Part shown: piece by piece, positions 26,222 through 35,195 of the stretch
Position numbering within the stretch: position 1 is the first letter of the stretch
Layout: each line of letters opens with the position of its first letter
Source of the DNA: Gallibacterium melopsittaci
Lineage (GTDB): Bacteria > Pseudomonadota > Gammaproteobacteria > Enterobacterales > Pasteurellaceae
Length of the DNA: 45,637 nucleotides
Direction: 5' to 3'
NCBI RefSeq assembly: GCF_042433085.1
Contig: NZ_JBHLWA010000037.1
Span: 1-45,637 of the forward strand
Notes under the pieces: model-generated
What the model was told of the DNA's origin: nothing
The model's input: the letters and a program-made list of their open reading frames with translations, nothing else
Database searches by the model: none
Position numbers and translations under genes: made by a program

Positions 26222-26811
26222 CTTAATTTTTGTTGTAATATTTTCAATGCTTGCGCCCGATGTGATACTTGTTGTTTTTCAGCTTTGGTTAATTGTGCAA
26301 AAGTTAACTGTTTTTCAGGATAAAAGAAGAGTGAATCGTAGCCAAATCCATTCTCACCGATTTCCTGTTCACTAATTGTCCCTCTACACTCTCCTTCTGC
26401 AATAATCGGAACAGGATCGTTTTCTGAGCGTAATAACACAATACAACTAACAAATTTTGCTGTACGTTTTTCTATGGATACTCCCTGTAATTCTGCTAAC
26501 AATTTTGCTCGATTTTCAGCATCCGTTGCATTTTCACCTGCATAGCGTGCCGAATATAAACCAGGTGCTCCATTTAGCCAATCTACCGCTAATCCAGAAT
26601 CATCTGCAATCGCAGGTAAACCACTCAATTTTGCTGCATGACGAGCTTTAAGCAGCGCATTCTCCACAAAAGTTAATCCTGTCTCCTCTGGACTTTCTAT
26701 CCCAAGCTCAGTTTGTGCGATGACCTCAAAACCAAAATCTGCCAACACATTTGCCATTTCATTGACTTTACCTTGATTTCCTGTGGCTAATACAATTTTT
26801 TGTTTTTTCAT
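26218..26811 (-). CDS. rdgB: XTP/dITP pyrophosphatase
   Basis: House-cleaning enzyme that hydrolyses dITP and XTP so they are not incorporated into nucleic acids. The 197 residues begin with the family motif LATGNQGKVNEM and contain ADDSGLAVDWLNGAPGLYSA and the C-terminal SHRAQALKIL. First gene of the rdgB-hemW-rpiA-serA run; I see no separate promoter between it and the speB terminator. Confidence 0.97.
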   Translation of the reverse strand: MKKQKIVLATGNQGKVNEMANVLADFGFEVIAQTELGIESPEETGLTFVENALLKARHAAKLSGLPAIADDSGLAVDWLNGAPGLYSARYAGENATDAENRAKLLAELQGVSIEKRTAKFVSCIVLLRSENDPVPIIAEGECRGTISEQEIGENGFGYDSLFFYPEKQLTFAQLTKAEKQQVSHRAQALKILQQKLR

Positions 26812-26831
26812 TATCTTTCTTCCTTATTGAT

Positions 26832-26860
26832 AAAAATAGAGGCTATTTGCCTCTATTTTT
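26832..26860 (-). terminator. terminator after speB
   Basis: Perfect 12-bp stem AAAAATAGAGGC (26832-26843) with GCCTCTATTTTT (26849-26860), five-base loop. It sits 14 bases after the speB stop and ends only about 20 bases before the rdgB start, so rdgB must be served by read-through or by a promoter overlapping this element. Confidence 0.88.
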
Positions 26861-26873
26861 TATCAAATAAATA

Positions 26874-27797
26874 CTATTTCAGCTTACTCCCCTGCAAATA
26901 CAACATTTCTAATGCAATTGTTGCACCTGCTAATGCAGTAATATCCGCCTTATCGTATGCGGGAGAAACTTCAACAACGTCCATACCAACAATATTCACA
27001 TCAGCAAGACCACGCAAAATCTTTAGTGCTTTATCTGTACTCAAACCACCACATACTGGTGTTCCTGTTCCTGGTGCAAATGCAGGATCTAGGCAATCAA
27101 TATCAAACGTTAAATAAACTGGTAAGTCTGTTCCCACTGTCTGCTTGATTGTTGCTACCACTTCAGCAACACTTAAATCATTGACTAACGGTGCATCCAA
27201 TACAGTGAAATCTAAATGGCGATCATATTCTGTCCGAATACCAATTTGTACCGAATGTTTTGGATCTATCAACCCTTCTTTCGGTGCATGGTAAAACATT
27301 GTACCGTGATCATAACAACTACCATTTTCATAAGTATCTGTATGTGCATCAAAATGAATCAAGGCCAATTTACCAAAATGTTTTGCATATGCGCGTAATA
27401 GCGGTAACGTAATAAAATGATCACCGCCTAAGGTTAAACAACGTTTTCCTGCTTGCAACAATGACATTGTATGTGCTTCTAATTGTTCAACAAAATCTTG
27501 ATTATCACCATAGGAATAAACGAGATCACCACAATCAACAATATTTAACCTTTCTCGCACATCAAAATTCCACGGAAAACGACAATGTTCCCAAGCTAAA
27601 TTCACTGATGCTCTACGAATTGCTTCTGCCCCAAATCGAGTACCAGAACGCCCCGATACTGACGCATCAAAAGGTACACCTGTAATGACCCAATCTGCAT
27701 CACTGGTTTGTGGCATAAAATTTAATGGTAAACGTAAAAAGCCAAAATTATTGGATACCAATGAAATATCTTCTTTATGACCAAGTGTGTTAAACAT
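26874..27797 (-). CDS. speB: agmatinase
   Basis: Hydrolyses agmatine to putrescine and urea. The 307-residue ureohydrolase has the two-manganese site: GGDHF, HFDAHTDTY and FDIDCLDPAFAPGTG supply the His and Asp ligands. It lies nine bases after speA, forming a two-gene operon that turns arginine into putrescine. E. coli has the same pair, though with more spacing. Confidence 0.94.
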   Translation of the reverse strand: MFNTLGHKEDISLVSNNFGFLRLPLNFMPQTSDADWVITGVPFDASVSGRSGTRFGAEAIRRASVNLAWEHCRFPWNFDVRERLNIVDCGDLVYSYGDNQDFVEQLEAHTMSLLQAGKRCLTLGGDHFITLPLLRAYAKHFGKLALIHFDAHTDTYENGSCYDHGTMFYHAPKEGLIDPKHSVQIGIRTEYDRHLDFTVLDAPLVNDLSVAEVVATIKQTVGTDLPVYLTFDIDCLDPAFAPGTGTPVCGGLSTDKALKILRGLADVNIVGMDVVEVSPAYDKADITALAGATIALEMLYLQGSKLK

Positions 27798-27806
27798 ATT
27801 TATGCC

Positions 27807-29738
27807 CTACTCTTCTTCCAAATAAGTGTAACCATTCAAACCATCTTCTAACTCTTTTAAAAATTGCAATGCTTCAGAGGCTGGTAACGTTGAATGTTCT
27901 ATCTGTTCACGATAACGTGCAATTAATTGTTTAGGATCTAAATACACATAATGCAACATATCCGCCACCGTATTACCTGCATCGTGTGCTAAAACGACCA
28001 CTTCGCCTTTATCATCTAAAACAATATCGATAGTTGTCGTATCACCAAAAAGATTATGCATATTTCCTAAAATTTCTTGATAGGCTCCCACCATAAAGAA
28101 CCCAACTAATGGTGGGTTATCCACTGCATAATTTGGCATTGGCATTGTAGTTGTGATTCCATCACCATCTATATAGTGATCAATCGTCCCATCTGAATCA
28201 CAAGTAATATCCAATAGTACAGCTCGACGACTAACAGGCTCATTAAGTTGCGTTAATGGGCAAACAGGGAATAGCTGATCAATTCCCCATGCATCTGGTA
28301 AAGATTGGAATAACGAGAAATTAACATATAACTTATCTGCAAAACGCTCTTGTAACTCATCAATAATCGTACGATGCGAACGATGGCGTTCACTGAATAA
28401 CTCACCCACTTCATGGCAAATATTCAAATATAATTGTTCTGCCCAAGCTCGTTGTTCTAAATTGATTAAACCAACATTATATTGATTATGTACATCAGAA
28501 AGATCGAATTGGCTTTCATGAATCCAACTGCGTAAAGAACGTTTTTCTCTTGATGATAAAATATCTGTCCACGTTTCCCACATACTATGTAATACACGCG
28601 GATCGCTCTCTTTTGGTGCAGGTAATGTTGAAGGTAAATAACGTTCTACTCCTATGACATTTGATACTAATACTGCATGATGAGCGGTAACTGCTCGACC
28701 TGATTCAGTAATAATCGTTGGATGTGGCAGATTATATTCACGACAAGCCTGACCAATCCCCCACACCACTGTTTCGGCATATTCACGCAAACCATAATTT
28801 ACGGAACAATCCGATTCAGTGCGATTACCATCATAATCAACCCCTAAACCACCACCAACATCAAAACATTGAATATTGACACCTAAACGGTGTAATTCTA
28901 CATAGAAACGGGCACTTTCACGCACACCTGTAGCAACATCACGAATATTGCCTAATTGCGATCCCAAATGGAAATGTAAAAGTTGCAAACAATCTAAACT
29001 GTCTTGTTCTTTTAATAGGTTAACTAACTCTAAAACCTGAGATGCTGACAAACCAAATTTCGATTTTTCACCACCAGACGATTGCCACTTACCTGAACCT
29101 TGTGAGGCTAATCTCGCTCGCACCCCTAAACGCGGACGCACTTTTAATTTTTGGGCTTCTTCTAAAACTAAAAAGATTTCAGAAATTTTTTCAATCACAA
29201 GATAAACTTTATGTCCGAGTTTTTCACCCATCAAAGCAAAACGAATATACTCGCGATCTTTATAACCATTACATACAATCACTGTTTTGGTCTGTCCAGC
29301 GTGAGCAAGTACTGCCATTAACTCAGCTTTTGATCCTGCCTCTAATCCCAATGGTTGCCCCGAAGTAATTAAAGATTCAATAATTCGACGATATTGATTT
29401 ACTTTAATTGGATAAACCAAAAAATAGTTTCCTTCATAGCCAAATTCTTGCCGTGCTTGTGCAAACGCCGCATTAATGGAACGTAAACGATGTTGAATAA
29501 TTTGAGGAAAACAAAATAATGTAGGTAGTCGAGCACCTTGTTGTTGCATCTGTTCGGCTAGTTTAGCCAAAGATACTCTACTGGTTGGTTTTTCAGGATT
29601 AGGGCAAACATAAATTTCACCATTCTCATCCACATTGTAATAATTCATACCCCAATAATTGATATTGCAGGCTTCACGAATAGTATCCGCATTACTAGAA
29701 ACAGCTTGAAGCTCAGGATTGAGGACAGTTTTTTCCAC
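27807..29738 (-). CDS. speA: biosynthetic arginine decarboxylase
   Basis: PLP enzyme converting arginine to agmatine. The 643-residue protein follows E. coli SpeA closely (658 residues; mainly a shorter N-terminus). Conserved parts include NINYWGMNYYNVDENGEIYV-like N-terminal sequence, the PLP-lysine segment YPIKVNQYRR, LGLEAGSKAELMAVLAHAG and the FDVGGGLGVDYDG motif. It starts with GTG; AAGGAG is ten bases upstream. The 160 bases before it hold no clear promoter or terminator, so co-transcription with the upstream tRNA-Ala is possible. CATTGAT occurs twice there with a 13-base period (29832-29851). Confidence 0.96.
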   Translation of the reverse strand: MEKTVLNPELQAVSSNADTIREACNINYWGMNYYNVDENGEIYVCPNPEKPTSRVSLAKLAEQMQQQGARLPTLFCFPQIIQHRLRSINAAFAQARQEFGYEGNYFLVYPIKVNQYRRIIESLITSGQPLGLEAGSKAELMAVLAHAGQTKTVIVCNGYKDREYIRFALMGEKLGHKVYLVIEKISEIFLVLEEAQKLKVRPRLGVRARLASQGSGKWQSSGGEKSKFGLSASQVLELVNLLKEQDSLDCLQLLHFHLGSQLGNIRDVATGVRESARFYVELHRLGVNIQCFDVGGGLGVDYDGNRTESDCSVNYGLREYAETVVWGIGQACREYNLPHPTIITESGRAVTAHHAVLVSNVIGVERYLPSTLPAPKESDPRVLHSMWETWTDILSSREKRSLRSWIHESQFDLSDVHNQYNVGLINLEQRAWAEQLYLNICHEVGELFSERHRSHRTIIDELQERFADKLYVNFSLFQSLPDAWGIDQLFPVCPLTQLNEPVSRRAVLLDITCDSDGTIDHYIDGDGITTTMPMPNYAVDNPPLVGFFMVGAYQEILGNMHNLFGDTTTIDIVLDDKGEVVVLAHDAGNTVADMLHYVYLDPKQLIARYREQIEHSTLPASEALQFLKELEDGLNGYTYLEEE

Positions 29739-29900
29739 TGACTTAAGGCTCCTTATTTAGACAAAATCATCTCACCGCTATACTAAATAGACGGACCAAA
29801 AATAGAACTGCAAGAATAAAGCAAAAGTGTTATCAATGCTAGGGATCAATGATTAAATTATTTTTTGAATAAAAACAGATTAAATGAAAGGAATTAAAGA

Positions 29901-29976
<76 letters not shown>

Positions 29977-29995
29977 ACTAAAATGGACGTTGCTA

Positions 29996-30024
29996 ATATT
30001 AATTGGCGTCTTTCTTGATGTCAA
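29996..30024 (-). promoter_or_regulatory. promoter of tRNA-Ala
   Basis: Minus strand perfect TTGACA (30019-30024), 17 bases, TAATAT (29996-30001). It begins only seven bases beyond the gltX terminator stem. Confidence 0.75.
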
Positions 30025-30030
30025 TGTAAT

Positions 30031-30067
30031 TTAGTCAAAAAGGGATAGGCATTCCCTTTTTGACTAA
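30031..30067 (-). terminator. terminator after gltX
   Basis: Perfect 15-bp stem TTAGTCAAAAAGGGA (30031-30045) with TCCCTTTTTGACTAA (30053-30067), loop of seven, 12 bases after the gltX stop. Confidence 0.88.
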
Positions 30068-30079
30068 AAAGCAAACAGA

Positions 30080-31528
30080 TTATACTGCTTCTGCTTTATT
30101 TTTAATGAACTCAATAGCTTGTTGGATACGAGCTAAACAACGTGTTCTGCCAATCAATTCCATCGTAATATCTAATGATGGTGATTGACCTGCACCAGTC
30201 ACAGCGACACGTAATGGCATTCCCACTTTACCCATCCCAATTTCTAACTTCGCTGCAGTTTCTTCAATAACTTGGTGTAAGTCATGTGCCTGCCAATTTT
30301 CTAATTGTTCTAATTGAGATAACACTTCTGTTAATGGTGCAATCGCAGCCGATTTCAGATGCTTTTTCGCCGCAGCTTCATCAAATTCAGCAAAATCTTC
30401 ATAGAAATAACGGCTTGCTGCTGCCATTTCTTTTAATGTTTTACAACGTTCGCCTAACGCTTTCACAATTTCAGTTAGTGCTGGACCATTTTCTGTATTG
30501 ATCTGCTGATCTTGCATATGCCAAGCTAAATAACTAGCCACTTTTTCGGCTGGTAATTCACGAATGTAATGATGGTTCAACCATAATAGTTTATCGGTAT
30601 TAAATGCACTGGCTGAACGACTCACCTGATGAATATCAAAATATTCCACCATCTCATCGATTGAAAAGACTTCTTGATCGCCGTGTCCCCAACCTAAACG
30701 CACTAAATAATTCAATAATGCTTCTGGTAGGAAACCCTCATCACGATACTGCATTACACTCACTGCACCGTGGCGTTTTGATAATTTTTGTCCATCATCA
30801 CCAAGAATCATGGAGACGTGTGCATATTGTGGAATTGGTGCATTTAACGCTTTTAAGATATTAATTTGTCTAGGGGTATTATTGATATGGTCTTCACCAC
30901 GAATTACATGGGTAATTCCCATATCCCAGTCATCGACAACAACACAGAAGTTGTATGTTGGTGAACCATCTGTACGGCGAATAATGAGATCATCTAACTC
31001 ACTATTACTAATTTCAATCTTACCACGCACCGCATCATCAAAAATCACTGAACCTTCCGTTGGGTTTTTGAAACGAACCACATGAGGCTCACTTGGATCA
31101 TGACTATGATCATGTAAACAATGGCGGTCATAACGAGGTTTTTCTTTATTTTTTTCTTGTTCTTCTCTTAATGCCTCTAAACGTTCTTTACTACAGTAAC
31201 AACGATACGCTAATCCTTGTTCAAGCATTTGATCAATTACTTGGTTATAACGATCAAAACGTTTGGTTTGATAATAAGGACCATGTTCCCAAGATAAACC
31301 TAACCACGCCATACTATCTAAAATAGCATCTGTTGCTTCTTGGGTAGAACGTTCTAAATCAGTATCTTCAATACGTAATACAAACTCGCCTTGGTTATGT
31401 TTTGCATATAACCACGAATAAAGTGCGGTTCTTGCTCCACCTACATGTAAATACCCTGTTGGGCTTGGAGCAAAGCGAGTACGAACTTTCACATTTGGAT
31501 CTAAATTAAATAAACTTTTAATTTCCAT
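30080..31528 (-). CDS. gltX: glutamyl-tRNA synthetase
   Basis: Class I synthetase charging tRNA-Glu, 482 residues. The HIGH-equivalent is PSPTGYLHVGG (21-31) and the KMSKS-equivalent is KLSKRHG. The zinc knuckle is complete: Cys110, Cys112, Cys137, His139. The N-terminal addition FNLDPNVKV before RTRFAPSP is the form seen in Haemophilus, supporting a Pasteurellaceae origin. It is monocistronic, with a candidate promoter upstream and a strong terminator downstream. Confidence 0.98.
   Translation of the reverse strand: MEIKSLFNLDPNVKVRTRFAPSPTGYLHVGGARTALYSWLYAKHNQGEFVLRIEDTDLERSTQEATDAILDSMAWLGLSWEHGPYYQTKRFDRYNQVIDQMLEQGLAYRCYCSKERLEALREEQEKNKEKPRYDRHCLHDHSHDPSEPHVVRFKNPTEGSVIFDDAVRGKIEISNSELDDLIIRRTDGSPTYNFCVVVDDWDMGITHVIRGEDHINNTPRQINILKALNAPIPQYAHVSMILGDDGQKLSKRHGAVSVMQYRDEGFLPEALLNYLVRLGWGHGDQEVFSIDEMVEYFDIHQVSRSASAFNTDKLLWLNHHYIRELPAEKVASYLAWHMQDQQINTENGPALTEIVKALGERCKTLKEMAAASRYFYEDFAEFDEAAAKKHLKSAAIAPLTEVLSQLEQLENWQAHDLHQVIEETAAKLEIGMGKVGMPLRVAVTGAGQSPSLDITMELIGRTRCLARIQQAIEFIKNKAEAV
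31421..31429 (+). repeat. DNA uptake signal core (Haemophilus type)
   Basis: AAGTGCGGT, the nine-base core of the Haemophilus uptake sequence, inside gltX. It is the only exact copy I found in either orientation. Single-mismatch cores occur, for example near 25779 and 44847. Confidence 0.5.
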
Positions 31529-31570
31529 TAGCTGTGCCTATCAATCATCTTTATTGTCAAAAAACCGCGT

Positions 31571-31599
31571 TATTCTACTACGAGTTAGCGCATTTCTTA
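31571..31599 (-). promoter_or_regulatory. candidate gltX promoter
   Basis: Minus strand TTAAGA (31594-31599), 17 bases, TAGAAT (31571-31576), about 45 bases before the gltX start. Confidence 0.5.
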
Positions 31600-31660
31600 A
31601 TAAAAAGTTCAAATTTATGCTTACTTTTACAACAATTAAAGCCAAAGCCATAAAAAGCGA

Positions 31661-31688
31661 TTGACTGATCACAAATTATAATTATAAT
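31661..31688 (+). promoter_or_regulatory. promoter of the tRNA-Val cluster
   Basis: TTGACT (31661-31666), 16 bases, perfect TATAAT (31683-31688), followed by a GC-rich GCGTCG discriminator, the usual build of stringently controlled tRNA promoters. The first tRNA begins 18 bases after the -10. Confidence 0.88.
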
Positions 31689-31706
31689 GCGTCGAACACA
31701 AAATGT

Positions 31707-31782
31707 GGGCGATTAGCTCAGTTGGGAGAGCACCTCCCTTACAAGGAGGGGGTCACTGGTTCGAGACCGGTATCGCCCACCA
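31707..31782 (+). tRNA. tRNA-Val (anticodon TAC), copy 1
   Basis: A 76-base cloverleaf with encoded CCA; the anticodon loop CTTACAA gives TAC. Acceptor strands GGGCGAT and ATCGCCC pair. The flanks ACAAAAT before and ATTTTGT after are inverted repeats, so the acceptor helix can be prolonged in the precursor. Confidence 0.97.
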
Positions 31783-31799
31783 TATTTTGTTTGTCATAA

Positions 31800-31875
31800 G
31801 GGCGATTAGCTCAGTTGGGAGAGCACCTCCCTTACAAGGAGGGGGTCACTGGTTCGAGACCGGTATCGCCCACCA
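31800..31875 (+). tRNA. tRNA-Val (anticodon TAC), copy 2
   Basis: Identical over 76 bases to copy 1 by eye, 17 bases after it. Its own flanks, GTCATAA before and TTATGGC after, are also complementary (one G-T pair) and differ in sequence from those of copy 1. Confidence 0.97.
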
Positions 31876-31904
31876 CTTATGGCATCACCCAATATTAACA
31901 ATGT

Positions 31905-31980
31905 GGGCGATTAGCTCAGTTGGGAGAGCACCTCCCTTACAAGGAGGGGGTCACTGGTTCGAGACCGGTATCGCCCACCA
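31905..31980 (+). tRNA. tRNA-Val (anticodon TAC), copy 3
   Basis: Identical to copies 1 and 2, 29 bases after copy 2. The flanks TATTAACAAT before and ATTGTTAATA after are a perfect ten-base inverted repeat enclosing the gene. Confidence 0.97.
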
Positions 31981-32012
31981 CTATTGTTAATAACCACGAA
32001 TATATGCTATTC

Positions 32013-32088
32013 GGGCGATTAGCTCAGTTGGGAGAGCACCTCCCTTACAAGGAGGGGGTCACTGGTTCGAGACCGGTATCGCCCACCA
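32013..32088 (+). tRNA. tRNA-Val (anticodon TAC), copy 4
   Basis: Identical to the other three, 32 bases after copy 3. Unlike them it has no obvious complementary flanks. No terminator hairpin follows before anmK, 88 bases downstream, so read-through into anmK-murQ is possible. Confidence 0.97.
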
Positions 32089-32176
32089 ATCCTTTTAATT
32101 CAATATTTCTTATTTTCCTACTTACATTATTGTTTATAATATTTGCCTGATAACATTCTTTGATAAAGGCTGCTTT

Positions 32177-33292
32177 ATGTCCTCATCTCTTTATATCGGC
32201 ATTATGTCAGGCACAAGTTTAGATGGTATTGATATTGCATTAGTTGATTTTGCTACTGCACAACCACAAATGCTTGCCAGTCAATTTTCACCTATGCCAG
32301 AATCATTACGTCAAGATCTCACCCAATTAATGCAAGGTAACACCACCCTACAACAGCTAGGTGAAGTCGAACATCGCTTATCGTTATGTTATATCGAAGA
32401 AGTGAATAAATTACTCACTCAAACTAACTTATCGCCACAGCAAATTACCGCTATTGGTTGCCATGGACAAACGGTTTGGCACGCACCACAATGTGAGTTT
32501 CCTTTTACTATGCAGCTAGTTGATGGCAATCTACTTGCTGCGAAAACAGGTATAACAACCATTACTGATTTTCGCCGTAAAGATATGGCGTATGGCGGAC
32601 AAGGTGCACCTTTAGTTCCTGCATTTCATCAAGCTATTTTTGCTCATTCCGCTTGCTTCACCGTTGTATTAAATATTGGTGGCATTAGTAATATTACTCT
32701 TCTACCACCTAATGGTTCGGTAACGGGTTATGATACTGGACCGGGTAATACATTATTAGATAATTGGATCCAACTTCATCAAGGTAAACGCTTTGATGAA
32801 AATGGTATCTGGGCAAGCCAAGGAACGGTACATCAAGCCTTATTAGATCACTGTTTACGTGAACACTATTTCCAACAACGTCCACCGAAAAGTACAGGAC
32901 GAGAATTATTTAATCTCTCTTGGTTGCAACAGCAATTATCACACTTCCCAGATATACCAGCCGTTGATGTACAAGCAACATTACTTGAGTTAACCGTACA
33001 ATCCATTGTGCAACAACTTCCTATTCCCGAAACTCATGTACCTGCTCAATTATTAGTTTGTGGCGGTGGAGCAAGAAATCCACTCATCATGCAACGGTTA
33101 CAAGCATTACTACCACAATGGCAAGTCTGCACAACAGACGATAAAGATATTGATAGTGATTTTGTCGAAGCGGCTGCTTTTGCTTGGTTAGCTTATCAAA
33201 CTATGCAGCATCAACCAGGAAATGTTCCTGAAGTAACAGGCGCTTCTCGAGCTGCAATCTTAGGTGCTATTCATTTAGCTGATACATTTTAA
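32177..33292 (+). CDS. anmK: anhydro-N-acetylmuramic acid kinase
   Basis: Opens and phosphorylates 1,6-anhydro-MurNAc released during cell-wall turnover, giving MurNAc-6-phosphate. The 371 residues begin with the family signature YIGIMSGTSLDGIDIALVDF; GHDGQTVWH-like GCHGQTVWHAP, NIGGISNIT and GYDTGPGNTLLD follow as the sugar and ATP sites. It lies 16 bases before murQ, the next enzyme of the pathway, so the two form an operon. Confidence 0.97.
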   Translation: MSSSLYIGIMSGTSLDGIDIALVDFATAQPQMLASQFSPMPESLRQDLTQLMQGNTTLQQLGEVEHRLSLCYIEEVNKLLTQTNLSPQQITAIGCHGQTVWHAPQCEFPFTMQLVDGNLLAAKTGITTITDFRRKDMAYGGQGAPLVPAFHQAIFAHSACFTVVLNIGGISNITLLPPNGSVTGYDTGPGNTLLDNWIQLHQGKRFDENGIWASQGTVHQALLDHCLREHYFQQRPPKSTGRELFNLSWLQQQLSHFPDIPAVDVQATLLELTVQSIVQQLPIPETHVPAQLLVCGGGARNPLIMQRLQALLPQWQVCTTDDKDIDSDFVEAAAFAWLAYQTMQHQPGNVPEVTGASRAAILGAIHLADTF

Positions 33293-33308
33293 CCATTAGG
33301 ATTAACCA

Positions 33309-34223
33309 ATGTCTTCACTTACTCAAACATTAGATCAACTAACCTCTGAACAACGCAATCCAAATTCCTCACAATTAGATCAACTCTCTTCTCTTGAAAT
33401 TGTTGAACTGATGAATCAAGAAGATCAACAGGTGGCAATCGCAATCAAAAGCCAACTTCCCATTATTGCACAAGCCATTGACTGCATTGTTGAGGCTTTT
33501 CAACAAGGTGGACGCTTAATCTATCAGGGGGCAGGGACGAGCGGACGACTTGGAGTATTAGATGCGTCTGAATGTCCGCCTACATTCGGTGTTAGCCCAA
33601 ATCAAGTGATTGGTATTATTGCTGGTGGTGATAAAGCTATTCGCCAAGCGGTTGAAAATGCCGAAGATAATACACAAGCAGGACAATTTGATTTACAGCA
33701 ACTCGCACTCTCTGCTAAAGATGTGGTCGTAGGCTTAGCTGTTAGTGGCAGAACGCCATATGTCTTAGGTGGACTTGCCTATGCAAAACAACTCGGTGCA
33801 ACTACTGTTGCAATTAGTTGTAACCCAAATTCAGAAATGGCAAAGCTTGCCGACATTGCCATTACACCAGTTGTTGGTGCAGAAATTTTGACAGGTTCAT
33901 CACGTTTAAAAGCAGGTACTGCACAAAAAATGGTGCTAAATATGCTCTCAACTGCCAGTTTGGTACAAATGGGAAAATGCTATCAAAATCTTATGGTTGA
34001 TGTACAAGCGACAAATGAAAAACTTCGCCATCGTGCAGTCAAAATTGTGATGCAAGCCACAGAATGCGATCAACAAACTGCCACCCATTATCTACAACTA
34101 GCCGATAATCAAGCCAAATTAGCAATTATGATGATTTTAGGCCATTTACAACGCACTGAGGCAGAACAGTTATTACAACAGGCTCAGGGTAAATTGAACG
34201 TTGCATTACAAGCCAGAAAATAA
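33309..34223 (+). CDS. murQ: N-acetylmuramic acid 6-phosphate etherase
   Basis: Cleaves the lactyl ether of MurNAc-6-phosphate to GlcNAc-6-phosphate and D-lactate. The 304-residue SIS-domain protein has the signature GAGTSGRLGVLDASECPPTF, with the catalytic Glu, and GSSRLKAGTAQKMVLNMLST. With anmK it completes recycling of anhydro-MurNAc to amino-sugar metabolism. It converges on the glycosyltransferase gene, with 24 bases between the stops. Confidence 0.97.
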   Translation: MSSLTQTLDQLTSEQRNPNSSQLDQLSSLEIVELMNQEDQQVAIAIKSQLPIIAQAIDCIVEAFQQGGRLIYQGAGTSGRLGVLDASECPPTFGVSPNQVIGIIAGGDKAIRQAVENAEDNTQAGQFDLQQLALSAKDVVVGLAVSGRTPYVLGGLAYAKQLGATTVAISCNPNSEMAKLADIAITPVVGAEILTGSSRLKAGTAQKMVLNMLSTASLVQMGKCYQNLMVDVQATNEKLRHRAVKIVMQATECDQQTATHYLQLADNQAKLAIMMILGHLQRTEAEQLLQQAQGKLNVALQARK

Positions 34224-34247
34224 TTAAAGAAGAATAACTATAAGCCT

Positions 34248-35156
34248 TTATCTAACACTTTTTATTTGATCTACAACCGTAATAATATCCTCTATATGCT
34301 TAGATAAACTGGGATCATATTCTAATGCATTCAGAGGATTATCTATTCTACCTTGTCCAACTTTTACACGATTCACTGCTTGCTTTATTGCAATATCAAG
34401 AGAATCTTGTCTTGAACGATCAAAGGTAATTCCACTTTGATGATTAAACACTTCTGTACAAGCCATATTGTCAGACATGACTACGGGAGTACCACATAAA
34501 ATAGACTCTACCGCTACTAAACCAAATGGTTCGTATATTGATGCCATAATTGTGAAATCAACACAACTATACAACTCACTCATCGTATTAGAAAAACCTA
34601 ATTCACGAATATTCTTATACTTTTCATATTTTTTATCTATTTCACTTCCTACTACAACTAACTCTATTGGCAAATTACTCTTATTAAAATATTCTGCTAA
34701 CAATTCAAAGCCTTTCCTCTTGTGCCCTGTTGATGGAAATAAGAAATAGATTTTTTCCTTAGAAAAATTATATTTTTCCCTTAATTTCAGTCTTTCATTA
34801 TCATCTCTTATATAAAATGCCTCACTATCAATAGGTGGATATATGACCTTGATTTTATCCTCAGGTACTTGATACAACTCAATAAGCTCATTCTTCATTA
34901 ATTCAGAATGAGCAATAATCGCTTTAGATGAATTATATGTTTTTTGTTCTTGAGCTATTTTTAAATTATCATAAAATTTTTTCTTTTTATTAGTTGCTTT
35001 AATGAAGCCTTTATGATTTCCACCACAAATAACAATATCACAATAAATATTAAAATCAATATTTTGCTGATTGAATCCATTGACTAAAGAAAGGACGTAG
35101 CTTTCTACTCCTCCTCTACGCTTAAATTTAAGGCAACTTAACCCAAACTTATACAT
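34248..35156 (-). CDS. GT4-family glycosyltransferase, apparently with an internal deletion
   Basis: A GT-B glycosyltransferase of family 4, probably acting on lipooligosaccharide or another surface glycan; donor and acceptor are unknown. The C-terminal donor domain is complete, with the E-x7-E motif in YEPFGLVAVES and GTPVVMSDNMACTEV. The N-terminal Rossmann domain looks short. It passes directly from FNQQNIDFNIYCD to IVICGGNHKGF, where relatives such as WaaG have about 50 more residues, giving 302 rather than roughly 350-375. The frame is open across the join. The gene is visibly more AT-rich and lysine-rich than its neighbours obgE and murQ, suggesting transfer. AGGAG precedes the ATG. It follows obgE on the same strand. 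Confidence 0.8.
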   Translation of the reverse strand: MYKFGLSCLKFKRRGGVESYVLSLVNGFNQQNIDFNIYCDIVICGGNHKGFIKATNKKKKFYDNLKIAQEQKTYNSSKAIIAHSELMKNELIELYQVPEDKIKVIYPPIDSEAFYIRDDNERLKLREKYNFSKEKIYFLFPSTGHKRKGFELLAEYFNKSNLPIELVVVGSEIDKKYEKYKNIRELGFSNTMSELYSCVDFTIMASIYEPFGLVAVESILCGTPVVMSDNMACTEVFNHQSGITFDRSRQDSLDIAIKQAVNRVKVGQGRIDNPLNALEYDPSLSKHIEDIITVVDQIKSVR

Positions 35157-35195
35157 TTATTTCTCCTTTTCATATCTTTGTTTAGTCTATATGGA

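Noticed and set aside
26800..27148. Several plus-strand open frames opposite speB, and many others opposite the ribosomal genes.
   Set aside because: They are antisense shadows with no ribosome-binding sites or family resemblance.
31703..31990. A 95-residue open frame with three repeats of a WAISSVGRAPPL-type unit.
   Set aside because: It is the translation of the tandem tRNA-Val genes; the repetition is from identical tRNAs, not a repeat protein.
31707..32088. Four direct 76-bp repeats resembling a tandem repeat or CRISPR array.
   Set aside because: Each unit is a complete tRNA-Val cloverleaf with CCA.
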